Of a stretch of 36,393 nt of DNA, positions 1-7,884 are shown piece by piece. Source of the stretch: Acidobacteriota bacterium. GTDB lineage: Bacteria > Acidobacteriota > Polarisedimenticolia > Gp22-AA2. The position numbers and the translations under genes were made by a program. Position 1 is the first letter of the stretch, and each line of letters starts with the position of its first letter. The stretch is taken from assembly GCA_003223135.1 (NCBI GenBank), contig QHXX01000051.1:1-36393 (forward strand), given 5' to 3'. Under the pieces are notes generated by a model. That model was not told the origin of the DNA, did not search any database, and was given only the letters and a program-made list of their open reading frames with translations.

Positions 1-1
1 C

Positions 2-592
2 GACACCGATCACGACGGCATGGCCGACTGCATCGATCCGGACGACGACAACGACCTGGTGCCGGACACTTCCGACTGTCTGCCGCTGGTGAACAGCGTG
101 AGTGCCATCCCCGGTGAGGTCGGCCCGACGCTGGCCGCGACGGCCGGGGGGACGCCGGGCGCCTTCACGTTCGTGCCCATCGTCCAGGCGAACGTCCACA
201 ATGTGTACCGCGGCAGTGCCAGCGGCCCGGCATCGTTCGGCACGGGCCCGGTCTGCCTCCTTCCTCCCGAGGTGACCGCTCCGGCGTTCACCGACAACCA
301 GTCGCCGCCTCTCGGTTCCACCTTCTATTACGTCATCACGGGGATCAACCGCTGCGGCGAGGGGAGCGCGGGGACGAGCACCTTGCCCGTGCCGTGCACG
401 CCCCAGTCCCTCGACACCGACCTCGACACCGTCCGCGACATCGACGATAACTGTCCGCGGCTCGCCAACCCTGACCAGGCCGATCGCGATCACGACGGCC
501 GCGGCGACGCCTGCGACAACTGTCCCGACGCGCCCAACCCGGGCCAGCAAGACTCGGACGGCAACGGCGCCGGCGACGCCTGCCAGCCCTGA
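2..592 (+). CDS. Thrombospondin type 3 repeat protein, C-terminal fragment
   Basis: This is the 3' end of a gene that begins before the window; the reading frame is open from base 2. The fragment starts and ends with acidic Asp-rich calcium-binding repeats (DTDHDGMADC, DPDDDNDLVPD, then DIDDNCPRLANPDQ, DRDHDGRGDACDNCPD, DSDGNGAGDAC). These are typical of thrombospondin type 3 repeats. Between them, roughly residues 45-140, is a fibronectin-III-like stretch (VHNVYRG, later STFYYVITGINRCGEG). Such proteins are secreted or surface-exposed and are stiffened by Ca2+; the paired Cys in each repeat probably form disulfides. No C-terminal sorting domain follows, because the protein ends right after the last repeat. 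The specific function is unknown. The next gene on the same strand starts 101 bases downstream. Confidence 0.85.
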   Translation, partial: DTDHDGMADCIDPDDDNDLVPDTSDCLPLVNSVSAIPGEVGPTLAATAGGTPGAFTFVPIVQANVHNVYRGSASGPASFGTGPVCLLPPEVTAPAFTDNQSPPLGSTFYYVITGINRCGEGSAGTSTLPVPCTPQSLDTDLDTVRDIDDNCPRLANPDQADRDHDGRGDACDNCPDAPNPGQQDSDGNGAGDACQP

Positions 593-677
593 GATCAGGA
601 CCGTCATCGGAAGGCCAGGGGCGCGCCGCGGTGAACCCACGCGCCGATCCGGACCACGCTCGGGCGCGCACCACCTG

Positions 678-686
678 TGATAAGTT
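678..686 (+). promoter_or_regulatory. Extended -10 (TGATAAGTT) of the M24 peptidase gene
   Basis: TG-A-TAAGTT ends 7 bases before the ATG at 694. There is no Shine-Dalgarno between them, so the mRNA is probably leaderless. This matches the spacing seen at many other first genes in the window. Confidence 0.5.
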
Positions 687-693
687 ATCGGCC

Positions 694-1869
694 ATGCTCG
701 ACGTGGCCGGCATCCAGTCGACTCTCAAGACCCTGGACCTCGAAGCCTGGCTCCTGTACGACTTCCACGGCATCAACCCGATCGCGCGCCGCGTGATCGG
801 CCTCGGAGATGATCGCCTTGCCACGCGCCGCTGGTTCGGGCTCGTCCCCGCCGCTGGCGAGCCGGTATGGCTGCACCACGCCATCGAGCCGCACCTGTTC
901 GCCGACCTTCCAGGCCGCCGGGTGGCCTTCGTGGCCTACAGGGAACTCGTCGACCGGCTGCGCGACCTGCTGCGCGGCATCAAGCGGGTCGCCATGGAAT
1001 ACGTGCCTGGCGGCGCCATCCCCTACGTCTCCCGGGTGGACGCGGGCACGGTCGAGATGGTGCGGGCCGCGGGCGCGCAGGTGGTCAGCAGCGCCGATCT
1101 CGTGCAGTCCTTCGAGGCGCGCTGGTCGCCGGAGGCGCTGCAGTCCCATGTCCGCGCGGCGCGCGGCCTCAAGGAAGTCCTGCAGGCGACCTTCGACCAC
1201 GTGTCGCGGACGGTGCGGGCGAAGGAGGCGATCACCGAGCACTCGGTGCAACAGTTCATGGCCGGAGAGTTCCGGCGCCGCCGGCTCGTCTTCGAGCCGC
1301 CCATCGTGGCGGTGAACGCCCACAGCGGGAATCCGCACTACGAGCCGCGGGCGAAAGGAAGCGCCCCGATCAAGAAGGGCGACCTCCTGCTCCTCGATCT
1401 GTGGTGCCGCGAGGAGCCCGCGGGTTCGGTCTGGGCAGACATCACCTGGATGGCCTATCTGGGGAAAGAGGTGCCGGCCCGCCACAAAGCCATCTGGGAC
1501 ATCGTGGCCGGCGCGCGCGACGCGGCGGTCTCGTTCCTGAAGGAAGGGGCATCGCTCGGAAAAAGGATCCGCGGCGCCGACGTGGACGAAGTGGCTCGGA
1601 ACTACATTCGCGAGCGCGGCTACGCCGAGCGCTTCATTCATCGGACCGGCCACAGCATCGGGCTGGAAGTGCACGGCAACGGCTGCAACATCGACAGCCT
1701 CGAGACGATCGACGAGCGCCAGCTCATCCCGCGCACCGGTTTTTCGATCGAGCCCGGCATCTACCTGGACGATTTCGGCGTGCGTAGCGAGATCGACGTC
1801 TACATGGACGAGCGCGGCGTCGAGGTCACCACCGCCGTGCAGGACCACATCATCCCGCTCCTCGCCTAG
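694..1869 (+). CDS. M24 family metallopeptidase (Xaa-Pro peptidase-like)
   Basis: A 391-residue protein with a creatinase-like N-terminal domain and a C-terminal pita-bread peptidase domain. All five metal-ligand motifs of the M24 family are visible in order: Asp in LLLLDLW, Asp in WADIT, His in HRTGHSIGLEVHG, Glu in SIEPGIY and Glu in RSEIDVY. It is therefore predicted to be an active dinuclear metal enzyme that removes N-terminal residues from X-Pro or related peptides in the cytoplasm. No signal peptide is seen. I chose ATG 694 because a -10-like TGATAAGTT lies just upstream and the protein then starts with a normal creatinase-type N-terminus. A GTG at 631 in the same frame would add 21 unrelated residues. 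The gene converges with the hpn operon, with only 7 bases between the two stop codons. Confidence 0.9.
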   Translation: MLDVAGIQSTLKTLDLEAWLLYDFHGINPIARRVIGLGDDRLATRRWFGLVPAAGEPVWLHHAIEPHLFADLPGRRVAFVAYRELVDRLRDLLRGIKRVAMEYVPGGAIPYVSRVDAGTVEMVRAAGAQVVSSADLVQSFEARWSPEALQSHVRAARGLKEVLQATFDHVSRTVRAKEAITEHSVQQFMAGEFRRRRLVFEPPIVAVNAHSGNPHYEPRAKGSAPIKKGDLLLLDLWCREEPAGSVWADITWMAYLGKEVPARHKAIWDIVAGARDAAVSFLKEGASLGKRIRGADVDEVARNYIRERGYAERFIHRTGHSIGLEVHGNGCNIDSLETIDERQLIPRTGFSIEPGIYLDDFGVRSEIDVYMDERGVEVTTAVQDHIIPLLA

Positions 1870-1876
1870 AACACCG

Positions 1877-2383
1877 TCACCCGCGCCGGGGCGAGGCTGG
1901 CCTGCGGCCCCGGAAGCCACGGAACCCTCGCTCCATCCTGCCCAGCATGCGCGCGAAGGACTCGACGGTCGGGTAATCCTTCGCCATCTGCTCGATCAGC
2001 TCGGGGCCCCACCGGGGGTGCTTGCGGTACGCCAGCTCGAACAGGATTTCTTCGTCCGACATGTCGGGACGGCTCTTGCGCAGGGCGATGAAGTCACGTC
2101 GCAGGAGCCTCTCCTGGAAGTAGCCGCTGCGCACGAAGCGCCGGTAGGACCACAGGGCCAGAAGGGCGGCCCCGGCGACGACCACGGCCGGACGGGAAGC
2201 GCGCAGGAGCAGGAGAAGACCGGCGACCACGAGGGTCCACTTGAGCAGGTCGAGGATCGGATCGAAGTAGGCATTGCGGGCGGGGGTGGGACGGTCGAAG
2301 TAGCGCAGGCCCTTGAAGTGCACTGCCACAAGCATCGCAAGAAGGCCCAGGAGCAGGAGCGCAGCGCCGGCGAGGAGAGTCAC
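1877..2383 (-). CDS. Small membrane protein at the end of the hpn operon
   Basis: A 168-residue protein of unrecognised family. It has a hydrophobic N-terminal segment (about residues 2-22), then two more hydrophobic stretches (about 48-62 and 66-80). A basic, soluble C-terminal half follows (RRDFIALRKSRPDMSDEEILFELAYRKHPRW, then an Arg-rich tail). It starts with GTG, whose bases overlap the hpnE stop codon (GTGA, 4 bases). No Shine-Dalgarno is present, so translation probably depends on hpnE ribosomes. The coupling suggests a role linked to squalene or hopanoid metabolism or to the membrane where those enzymes work, but that is inference from position only. Confidence 0.75.
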   Translation of the reverse strand: MTLLAGAALLLLGLLAMLVAVHFKGLRYFDRPTPARNAYFDPILDLLKWTLVVAGLLLLLRASRPAVVVAGAALLALWSYRRFVRSGYFQERLLRRDFIALRKSRPDMSDEEILFELAYRKHPRWGPELIEQMAKDYPTVESFARMLGRMERGFRGFRGRRPASPRRG

Positions 2384-3777
2384 GCCGGGAGGCCGGCACG
2401 CGACCCAGGGCCTTCGAAGACCTGCCGGGCGCAGGCGTGCCCCGAGATCGTCGCCCCTTCAATCGTGGCGGGCAGGCCGGTGGCGGTCCAGTCGCCCGCC
2501 AGGTGGAATCCCGCGCAAGGCGTGCGCCACGACGGCCGGAGCCCGAAAGCCCCGCGCAGGGGCGAAATCGCCGCCCGCTTCTCCTTGATGACCAGCGCAT
2601 GACGGAGGACCGCCCGCCGCGACGCGGGGACGAAGCGGTGCAGATCGTCGAGGGCCCTGCGCAAGAGCGCCTCGCGCGAGGCCTCCACGAAGGCGCGCGC
2701 CGCGCTGCGCACCAGCGTGACGGTATGGCCCGGACCCTCCTTCCCGGCGAAGGCGTGGCGGTTGAACAGCCACTGCCATTCCCCTCCGATGAGACCTGCG
2801 AAAGGCAGGTCGGTGACCGGACTCCCGAACCATAGATAAATTGAGACGATGGGCGAGGTCTCGAGACGGTAGCACCCGGCGAAGAACGGGTCGGAAGCGA
2901 CATCGGGCGGGAGCATTTCGAGGAGCTCGCCCGGAGGCACCGCGGCGATCACCTGTGGCACCTGCACGCGCGCCCCGTCGGCGAGGAGGACCCCCGAGCA
3001 CCGGCCGCCCTCGATGAGCAGCTGACGGACCTGTGCGCGCAGGCGTACCTCCGAGCCGCGCGCCCGCAGAAAGTGGGACGCGGGATCGGCGTAGAGATCG
3101 CTGAGCCCGACGCGCGGCACGCCGAGACGGCATCCGGAGGCGTCGCCCTGGAGCAGCTCGCGCAGAACCGGCAGGAACATGGCCGCCGATGCCCGCTCCG
3201 GTTCCTCGTTCAGCGTCGCCATCGCCAGCGGATTCCAGAGCCGGTCCAGGGCCGCCGTCCCCTGTCCGAGGGCGGCCAGCCAGGAGGTGACGCTCCGGTC
3301 GTCCAGCGCGTCCGCGGGCGCCCCCGAACCGGCCCGCGTCCGCCGGCGCACCTCGCGTCCGACTCGCATCAATCCGAGACGCTCGCGAAACGCCAGACCG
3401 GGGTAGCGCAAAAGCCCGGCGGCGACGCTCCATGAGAAGATCGGCAGGGTCGGGAGGGAGAACGCGGACACACCCCCGCCCGGCTCGAGAAAGGGGACGC
3501 GCAGCCGGGGCTGCAGACAGAGCCTGTCGAGCGACCCGATCCGGGTGAGGAAGAGGAGCGTCTCGCGGTAGCACCCCATGAACAGGTGCTGCCCGTTGTC
3601 CACGACGCTGCCGGTGTCCGAGTCGATCCACGAGCGGGCTCGCCCCCCCAGGTGGGGCCGGGCCTCGAGAAGGAGTGTGCGAGCGCCGTTCTCGGCCAGG
3701 AGCGTGGCTGCGGCCAGCCCCGCGAAGCCGCCGCCCACGACGATGACGTCGGGGTTCTTCCCGGCGCCGCCGGGCAT
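2380..3777 (-). CDS. hpnE: Hydroxysqualene dehydroxylase HpnE (FAD-dependent)
   Basis: A 465-residue amine-oxidase/phytoene-desaturase-type flavoprotein. The N-terminus carries the dinucleotide-binding motif VIVVGGGFAGLAAATLLAENG, followed by the acidic end of the Rossmann beta-strand (LLLEARPHLGGRARSW) that binds FAD ribose. The C-terminus has the second FAD-binding region (FHLAGDWTATGLPATIEGA). In the HpnCDE route, HpnE reduces hydroxysqualene to squalene, and the assignment rests on both sequence and neighbours. It lies 1 base downstream of hpnD and overlaps the following membrane protein gene by 4 bases. No squalene-hopene cyclase is in the window, so the fate of the squalene (hopanoids are most likely) is inferred. 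Confidence 0.92.
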   Translation of the reverse strand: MPGGAGKNPDVIVVGGGFAGLAAATLLAENGARTLLLEARPHLGGRARSWIDSDTGSVVDNGQHLFMGCYRETLLFLTRIGSLDRLCLQPRLRVPFLEPGGGVSAFSLPTLPIFSWSVAAGLLRYPGLAFRERLGLMRVGREVRRRTRAGSGAPADALDDRSVTSWLAALGQGTAALDRLWNPLAMATLNEEPERASAAMFLPVLRELLQGDASGCRLGVPRVGLSDLYADPASHFLRARGSEVRLRAQVRQLLIEGGRCSGVLLADGARVQVPQVIAAVPPGELLEMLPPDVASDPFFAGCYRLETSPIVSIYLWFGSPVTDLPFAGLIGGEWQWLFNRHAFAGKEGPGHTVTLVRSAARAFVEASREALLRRALDDLHRFVPASRRAVLRHALVIKEKRAAISPLRGAFGLRPSWRTPCAGFHLAGDWTATGLPATIEGATISGHACARQVFEGPGSRAGLPA

Positions 3778-3778
3778 T

Positions 3779-4678
3779 TTACGACCCGACCTCGCCGAGC
3801 GCCCAGGCGCGGAGCGCCACGCCGAGCTGCTGGAGGCGCGGGACCGAGATGCGGCGCTCGAACACCCGGAACTCGCGGCGTTCGATGCGTCTCAACAGCC
3901 TCAAATAGATGGCCCGCATGACCTCCGCAGCCAGGAGACGCTGCCGGTCGGACTCGGGAAGGAGCCTGGCCGAGCTCTGAAAGTGCCGGTGGGCACGCGC
4001 CGCCTGCCGCCGCATGAGAGCCAGGAAGGCCGGCGTGCGCTCCCCCTTGAGGAGCTCCGCCTCGCTGTAACCGCAGGCGGCGATCTCGTCCAGCGGCACG
4101 TAGATTCGGCCGCGTAAGGCGTCCGCCTTGAGGTCGCGGAGGATGTTCGTAAGCTGCAAGGCGATGCCGAGGTCGACGGCGTAGTCGCGGCTCCTTACGT
4201 CGCGGCACCCGAAGATCGGCAGGCAGATGAGACCGACGGCCGAGGCGACGCGGCGGCAGTAGATACGCAGCTCGTCGAAGTCGCGGTAGCGCGTCTGTCG
4301 CAGGTCCATCGCGACCCCGTCGAGGAGATCCTCGAACGGCTGCCTCGGAATGTCGTAGCGGCGGATACAGGCCTGAAGGTCGCGGGTCACGGGGAGGTTG
4401 GGCGCGCCGCCGTAGCAGCGGGCAATCTCCTCGCGATACGCGTCGAGATCGAGCTCCGCCCGCGCCGGGTCGAGCGGTCCCTCGTCCGCCAGATCGTCGA
4501 TGACCCGGCAGAACGTGTACACCGCCAGAATCCCGCGCCTCTTGTCCTGCGGCAGAAGGCCGAAGGAGTAATGGAAGGACGATCCCGAGGAGGCGCGCGC
4601 GCGGCCCGGAGGCGATCCGGGCCGGACGCCCGTTGCGATGTCGCTTCCCGGACCCGACTCGGGTCTCATCTGCCCCAT
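3779..4678 (-). CDS. hpnD: Presqualene diphosphate synthase HpnD
   Basis: A 299-residue trans-isoprenyl diphosphate synthase-type enzyme that condenses two farnesyl diphosphates to presqualene diphosphate. The first Asp-rich motif is YTFCRVIDDLADE; the second region is LQLTNILRDLKADALRGRIYVP, typical of squalene/phytoene synthases. SFHYSFGLLP near the N-terminus is the usual substrate-pocket start. The frame stays open upstream, antisense-free but overlapping hpnC, to 5317; that extension is hpnC in another frame. ATG 4678 has GAGGG 7 bases upstream. ATG 4669, three codons later, forms an ATGA overlap with the hpnC stop and is the main alternative. The gene is second in the operon. Confidence 0.92.
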   Translation of the reverse strand: MGQMRPESGPGSDIATGVRPGSPPGRARASSGSSFHYSFGLLPQDKRRGILAVYTFCRVIDDLADEGPLDPARAELDLDAYREEIARCYGGAPNLPVTRDLQACIRRYDIPRQPFEDLLDGVAMDLRQTRYRDFDELRIYCRRVASAVGLICLPIFGCRDVRSRDYAVDLGIALQLTNILRDLKADALRGRIYVPLDEIAACGYSEAELLKGERTPAFLALMRRQAARAHRHFQSSARLLPESDRQRLLAAEVMRAIYLRLLRRIERREFRVFERRISVPRLQQLGVALRAWALGEVGS

Positions 4679-5574
4679 ACCACGGCCCTCCCGAGGACCA
4701 CGAGGGCGTCCCGCGGCCCGAGCTTCGGCCGGTGCTTCAGGACGTCGAAGCGTTGCGTCTCGATGCGATCGAGGATCCGCTGCCCGCCCAGCCAGGTCAA
4801 CCGCAGCTCCCAGCGAAAGCGTCCCCGGACCGCGTCGCACAGTGACCGCCCCGCGGCGAGCAGCTCCCGGGTGAGCGCCACCCGCTCGCGCATCAGGGAG
4901 CGGAAACTCTCGCTGGTCCGCCCCGCGACGAGGTCGTCCTCCGTGACGCCGAAGCGGCGCCGCGCGTCCTCCGGCAGGTAGATTCGGCCCTTGTTCAGAT
5001 CGACGGCCACGTCCTGCCAGTGATTGGCGAGCTGCAATGCCGTGCACATGGCGTCCGAGCACAGCGCCAGCTCCTTCTGGTCGTAGCCGAACAGACGCAG
5101 CAACAATTGTCCGACCGGGTTCGCCGACAGGCGGCAGTACTCCAGGAGCGACGCATCGTCGGCATACCGCGATCGCGTCACGTCCATCCGGAAGGCGGCC
5201 AGGAGATCGAGGAACGCCTGGCGCGGCAGGTCGAAGTCGAGGATGGCCTCGCGCAGGGCCACGAACACCGGGTGGATCGCCTCGCCGCGAAAACAATCGT
5301 GGAGCATCCTCTCCCACTCGTCGAGGCGCTCGAGCCGGTGCCCCTCGTGCCCGTCTTCGTCCGCGAAATCATCGGCGATGCGCGCGAACGCATAGATCCC
5401 TTGAACCGCGGGACGGACGCGCGCCGGCAGCAGCCACGACGCGACCGGGAAGTTCTCGTAGTGTTTGCGCGCCAGACGTGCGCAGAATGCGCGCGCCTCG
5501 CGGAGCGAGTGGGCGGCACCGCGGGGCCCAGCCACCTCGGAGAACGCCTCGAACCTGGCCGACGAGCGGGTCAT
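4666..5574 (-). CDS. hpnC: Squalene synthase family protein HpnC
   Basis: A 302-residue protein of the squalene/phytoene synthase fold and the first gene of the operon. In the HpnCDE pathway it converts presqualene diphosphate to hydroxysqualene. Visible motifs are the N-terminal HYENFPVASWLLP, the first Asp-rich motif YAFARIADDFADE and the second LANHWQDVAVDLNKGRIYLPED, which is the HpnC form. Its order before hpnD and hpnE is canonical. ATG 5574 has no Shine-Dalgarno, but an extended -10 (TGGTATCAT) lies 10 bases upstream, so the operon mRNA may be leaderless. It is divergent from the aldehyde dehydrogenase gene across 124 bases. Confidence 0.93.
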   Translation of the reverse strand: MTRSSARFEAFSEVAGPRGAAHSLREARAFCARLARKHYENFPVASWLLPARVRPAVQGIYAFARIADDFADEDGHEGHRLERLDEWERMLHDCFRGEAIHPVFVALREAILDFDLPRQAFLDLLAAFRMDVTRSRYADDASLLEYCRLSANPVGQLLLRLFGYDQKELALCSDAMCTALQLANHWQDVAVDLNKGRIYLPEDARRRFGVTEDDLVAGRTSESFRSLMRERVALTRELLAAGRSLCDAVRGRFRWELRLTWLGGQRILDRIETQRFDVLKHRPKLGPRDALVVLGRAVVWGR

Positions 5575-5584
5575 GGGTCGGCGG

Positions 5585-5593
5585 ATGATACCA
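5585..5593 (-). promoter_or_regulatory. Extended -10 (TGGTATCAT) of the hpn operon
   Basis: On the minus strand TG-G-TATCAT ends 10 bases before the hpnC ATG, with no Shine-Dalgarno in between. This predicts a leaderless or nearly leaderless transcript. Confidence 0.5.
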
Positions 5594-5653
5594 CCCTTGC
5601 AGCCGTCCGCCTCCCGCGCGGGCCCCCGCTGAGCCGCGGTCGGCCGGTTGGAC

Positions 5654-5659
5654 TATACT
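5654..5659 (+). promoter_or_regulatory. -10 element (TATACT) of the aldehyde dehydrogenase gene
   Basis: TATACT lies 39 bases before ATG 5699. The leader contains GAGG about 7 bases before the start codon, so this gene appears to have a normal leader. No good -35 is visible. Confidence 0.45.
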
Positions 5660-5698
5660 CTTGACCTTTCCCTCCCACCCCGGACGCGAGGTGAAGTC

Positions 5699-7126
5699 AT
5701 GTCATTGGAACGGAAGCTGTTCATCGACGGCACGTGGAGGACCACCGGCAGGACCCAGCCGGTCGTGAGCCCCTACGACGGGCACGAGGTGGCGCGCGTG
5801 CACCTTGGCGGCGAGCAGGAGATGGAGGACGCCACGCAGGCGGCGGTCCGCGCCTTCAAGGAGATGAACCTCCGGTCACGCGGCGAGCGGGCCGAGATAC
5901 TTCGCAAGATCGCCGAGGGTGTCGTGAGGCGCAAGGACGAGATCGCCTCCACCATGAGCGAGGAAATGGGCAAGCCGATCCAGTACGCCAGGACCGAGGT
6001 GACCCGCTGCGTCAGCACGTTCACAATCGCCTCGGAGGAGGCCAGGCGCTGGACGGGCGAGCTCGTGCCGGTGGACATCGAGCCGCACACCAAGGGTTAC
6101 TTCGCCCTTACGCTCATGGTTCCCCTGGGGCCCATCGCGGCGATCTCGCCGTTCAATTTCCCCCTGAACCTGGTGGCCCACAAGCTCGCTCCTTGCCTGG
6201 CGATCGGCAGCAGCATGGTCCTCAAGCCGGCCCGCCAGACGCCGCTCGAGGCGCTGACCCTGGCGGAGATCGTGAGCGAAGCGGGGGCGCCGCCGGGCGC
6301 ATTCAACGTGGTGAACTGCGAGCCGGAGGTGGGCGAGCGCCTGGCGACCGACGACCGCTTCCCCTTCCTGACCTTCACGGGCAGCGTCGGGGTTGGCTGG
6401 CGGCTGAAGCAGAAGGCGTGGAAGAAGAGGGTGACGCTCGAGCTCGGCGGCAATGCCGCCTGCATCGTGCATGCCGACGCCGACCTCGAGTACGCGGTCT
6501 CGAAGTGCCTGGCCGGCGGCTTCGCGCAATCGGGACAGTCCTGCATCTCGATCCAGCGCATTCTGGTGCATGACCCAATCTATGCCGCCTTCGAGAAGAA
6601 ATTCCTTGACGGGGTCGCGAAGCTCAAAGTCGGGGACCCGAAGGACCCGGCCACGGTCGTCGGGCCGGTCATCGACGCCGCGAACGCCGACCGCATCCTG
6701 TCGTGGATCTCCGAGGCGAAGGCGGCCGGAGCCCGCGTTCTCGCCGGCGGGACGAAGCAGGGGAACGTGGTGGCACCCACGGTCGTCGCCGACGCGGAGA
6801 AAAATCTCAAGGTTTCCTGCCAGGAGGTCTTCGGGCCGCTGGTGACTCTGACGCGGTATCGCGACTTCGAGGAGGCCGTGGCCGCCGCCGACGACTCCAG
6901 CTACGGCCTGCAGGCCGGCGTCTTCACGCACGACATCAGACTCATCCGCCTCGCGGCGAAGCGCCTGCACGTGGGCGGCGTCATGGTGAACGAGGTTCCG
7001 ACCATGCGCGTGGACAACATGCCCTACGGCGGGACGCGCGATTCAGGCATCGGCCGGGAGGGCCCGCGCTACGCCATGCACGAGATGTCGGAGCCCCGCC
7101 TGGTCATGTTCAACCTCGATCACTGA
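5699..7126 (+). CDS. NAD(P)-dependent aldehyde dehydrogenase
   Basis: A 475-residue member of the aldehyde dehydrogenase superfamily, close to the usual length. Signatures in order: PFNFPLNLVAHKLAPCLAIG (substrate and cofactor channel), FTGSVGVGW (cofactor loop), LELGGN with the general-base Glu, GQSCISIQR with the catalytic Cys, and EVFGPLVTL with the Glu that positions nicotinamide. It should oxidise an aldehyde to the acid in the cytoplasm; the substrate cannot be read from the sequence. The GQSC and YGGTRDSGIGREGPRYAM features suggest the group that includes lactaldehyde, phosphonoacetaldehyde and non-phosphorylating glyceraldehyde-3-phosphate dehydrogenases. ATG 5699 is preceded by GAGG. 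A TTG further upstream in frame overlaps the -10 element and is unlikely. A hairpin terminator follows. Confidence 0.9.
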   Translation: MSLERKLFIDGTWRTTGRTQPVVSPYDGHEVARVHLGGEQEMEDATQAAVRAFKEMNLRSRGERAEILRKIAEGVVRRKDEIASTMSEEMGKPIQYARTEVTRCVSTFTIASEEARRWTGELVPVDIEPHTKGYFALTLMVPLGPIAAISPFNFPLNLVAHKLAPCLAIGSSMVLKPARQTPLEALTLAEIVSEAGAPPGAFNVVNCEPEVGERLATDDRFPFLTFTGSVGVGWRLKQKAWKKRVTLELGGNAACIVHADADLEYAVSKCLAGGFAQSGQSCISIQRILVHDPIYAAFEKKFLDGVAKLKVGDPKDPATVVGPVIDAANADRILSWISEAKAAGARVLAGGTKQGNVVAPTVVADAEKNLKVSCQEVFGPLVTLTRYRDFEEAVAAADDSSYGLQAGVFTHDIRLIRLAAKRLHVGGVMVNEVPTMRVDNMPYGGTRDSGIGREGPRYAMHEMSEPRLVMFNLDH

Positions 7127-7213
7127 GGCGAGGCGCCCGCCGCCCCCTCGCCGGAAAGCTGCCCCGGACGGTCATTTTCCGGCCGATTGCACATTCGTCA
7201 CACGGCTCGTCGA

Positions 7214-7242
7214 GGGCCCGGGACGCCCCGGGCCCGCTCTTT
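7214..7242 (+). terminator. Hairpin terminator after the aldehyde dehydrogenase gene
   Basis: A perfect 9-base stem, GGGCCCGGG / CCCGGGCCC, has a 4-base loop (ACGC) and is followed by GCTCTTT. It sits 88 bases past the stop codon and before the sigma-factor promoter. The U-tract is short, so efficiency is uncertain. Confidence 0.6.
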
Positions 7243-7270
7243 GCCGGGAACCTCGGCAGGGGCGCGTCAG

Positions 7271-7276
7271 TAGAAT
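7271..7276 (+). promoter_or_regulatory. -10 element (TAGAAT) of the ECF sigma operon
   Basis: TAGAAT lies 23 bases before ATG 7300. A GGAGG Shine-Dalgarno sits between the -10 and the start. It looks like a housekeeping-type promoter. Confidence 0.45.
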
Positions 7277-7299
7277 CATTCGAGATCGGCGGAGGATGG

Positions 7300-7884
7300 A
7301 TGGCCGGCGAGCCCACGGATGTCGATCTGATCCGTGAGGTGCTGGCGGGCCGGGTCGAGCGGTTCGAGATCCTCGTCCACCGGTACCAGCGCCTGGTGGC
7401 GACCGCCGCCCTGCGCATGGGCACCCCCCGCGAGGAGGTCGAAGACGTGAGCAGCGAGGTCTTCTACAAGGTGTACAGGAGCCTGGGCCGCTATCGCCCC
7501 GAGCACGCCCTCTCCACCTGGCTCTACCGCATCACCGTCAACGCCGCCCTCGACCGCAAGAGGAGCACGCGCCACGAAAGCCACATGGAGGAGCTCTCCC
7601 CCACCCTGGCCGACGGACGACGGTCCGTCCATGAGGTCGCCAGCGACAGAGAGCGCGCCCGGCTCCTGCAGGAGGCCCTCGAACGGATTCCCGGACACTA
7701 CCGTTCTCCCCTCGTCCTGGCGCACATCGAGGGGCTTCCTCTGGAGGAAATCGCCCGCATTCTCGACCTTCCCGAGGGGACGGTCAAATCGAGGCTGTTC
7801 CGGGCCCGCGCCATGCTCAAGGAGATCATCCGGCGCCATTACCCCTCCCTCGCCCCGCAGGGCGCCCTGGAGAGCGCCTCATGA
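7300..7884 (+). CDS. RNA polymerase ECF-type sigma factor
   Basis: A 194-residue sigma-70 family protein containing only regions 2 and 4, hence an extracytoplasmic-function type. Region 2 (about residues 10-85) includes FEILVHRYQRLVATAALRM, EVEDVSSEVFYKVYRSL and LSTWLYRITVNAALDRKRS. Region 4 (about 125-180) has ALERIPGHYRSPLVLAHIEG and the helix-turn-helix LEEIARILDLPEGTVKSRLFRAR that reads the -35. I chose ATG 7300 because GGAGG lies 4 bases upstream; an open frame back to 6703 only shadows the dehydrogenase. It overlaps the next gene by 4 bases (ATGA). It probably directs RNA polymerase to an envelope-stress or membrane regulon that includes its own operon. Confidence 0.93.
   Translation: MAGEPTDVDLIREVLAGRVERFEILVHRYQRLVATAALRMGTPREEVEDVSSEVFYKVYRSLGRYRPEHALSTWLYRITVNAALDRKRSTRHESHMEELSPTLADGRRSVHEVASDRERARLLQEALERIPGHYRSPLVLAHIEGLPLEEIARILDLPEGTVKSRLFRARAMLKEIIRRHYPSLAPQGALESAS

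Noticed and set aside
588-599. CCTGA-GA-TCAGG palindrome at the end of the first gene
   Set aside because: The stem is only five bases and no T-run follows, so it is not a convincing terminator.
685-1920. A 411-codon open frame antisense to the M24 peptidase gene
   Set aside because: High GC makes long antisense frames common. The M24 protein has all metal-ligand motifs in the sense frame, and the antisense product has no recognisable domain.
5699-7126. The aldehyde dehydrogenase as BoxD (3,4-dehydroadipyl-CoA semialdehyde dehydrogenase)
   Set aside because: It is about 5 kb from boxB, on the other strand, shorter than the usual BoxD, and its motifs fit other ALDH groups better.
7247-7268. 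GGAACC...CGTC resembling an ECF-type autoregulatory promoter before the sigma gene
   Set aside because: The spacer is only 12 bases, where about 15-17 are expected. The TAGAAT -10 nearer the start is more plausible.
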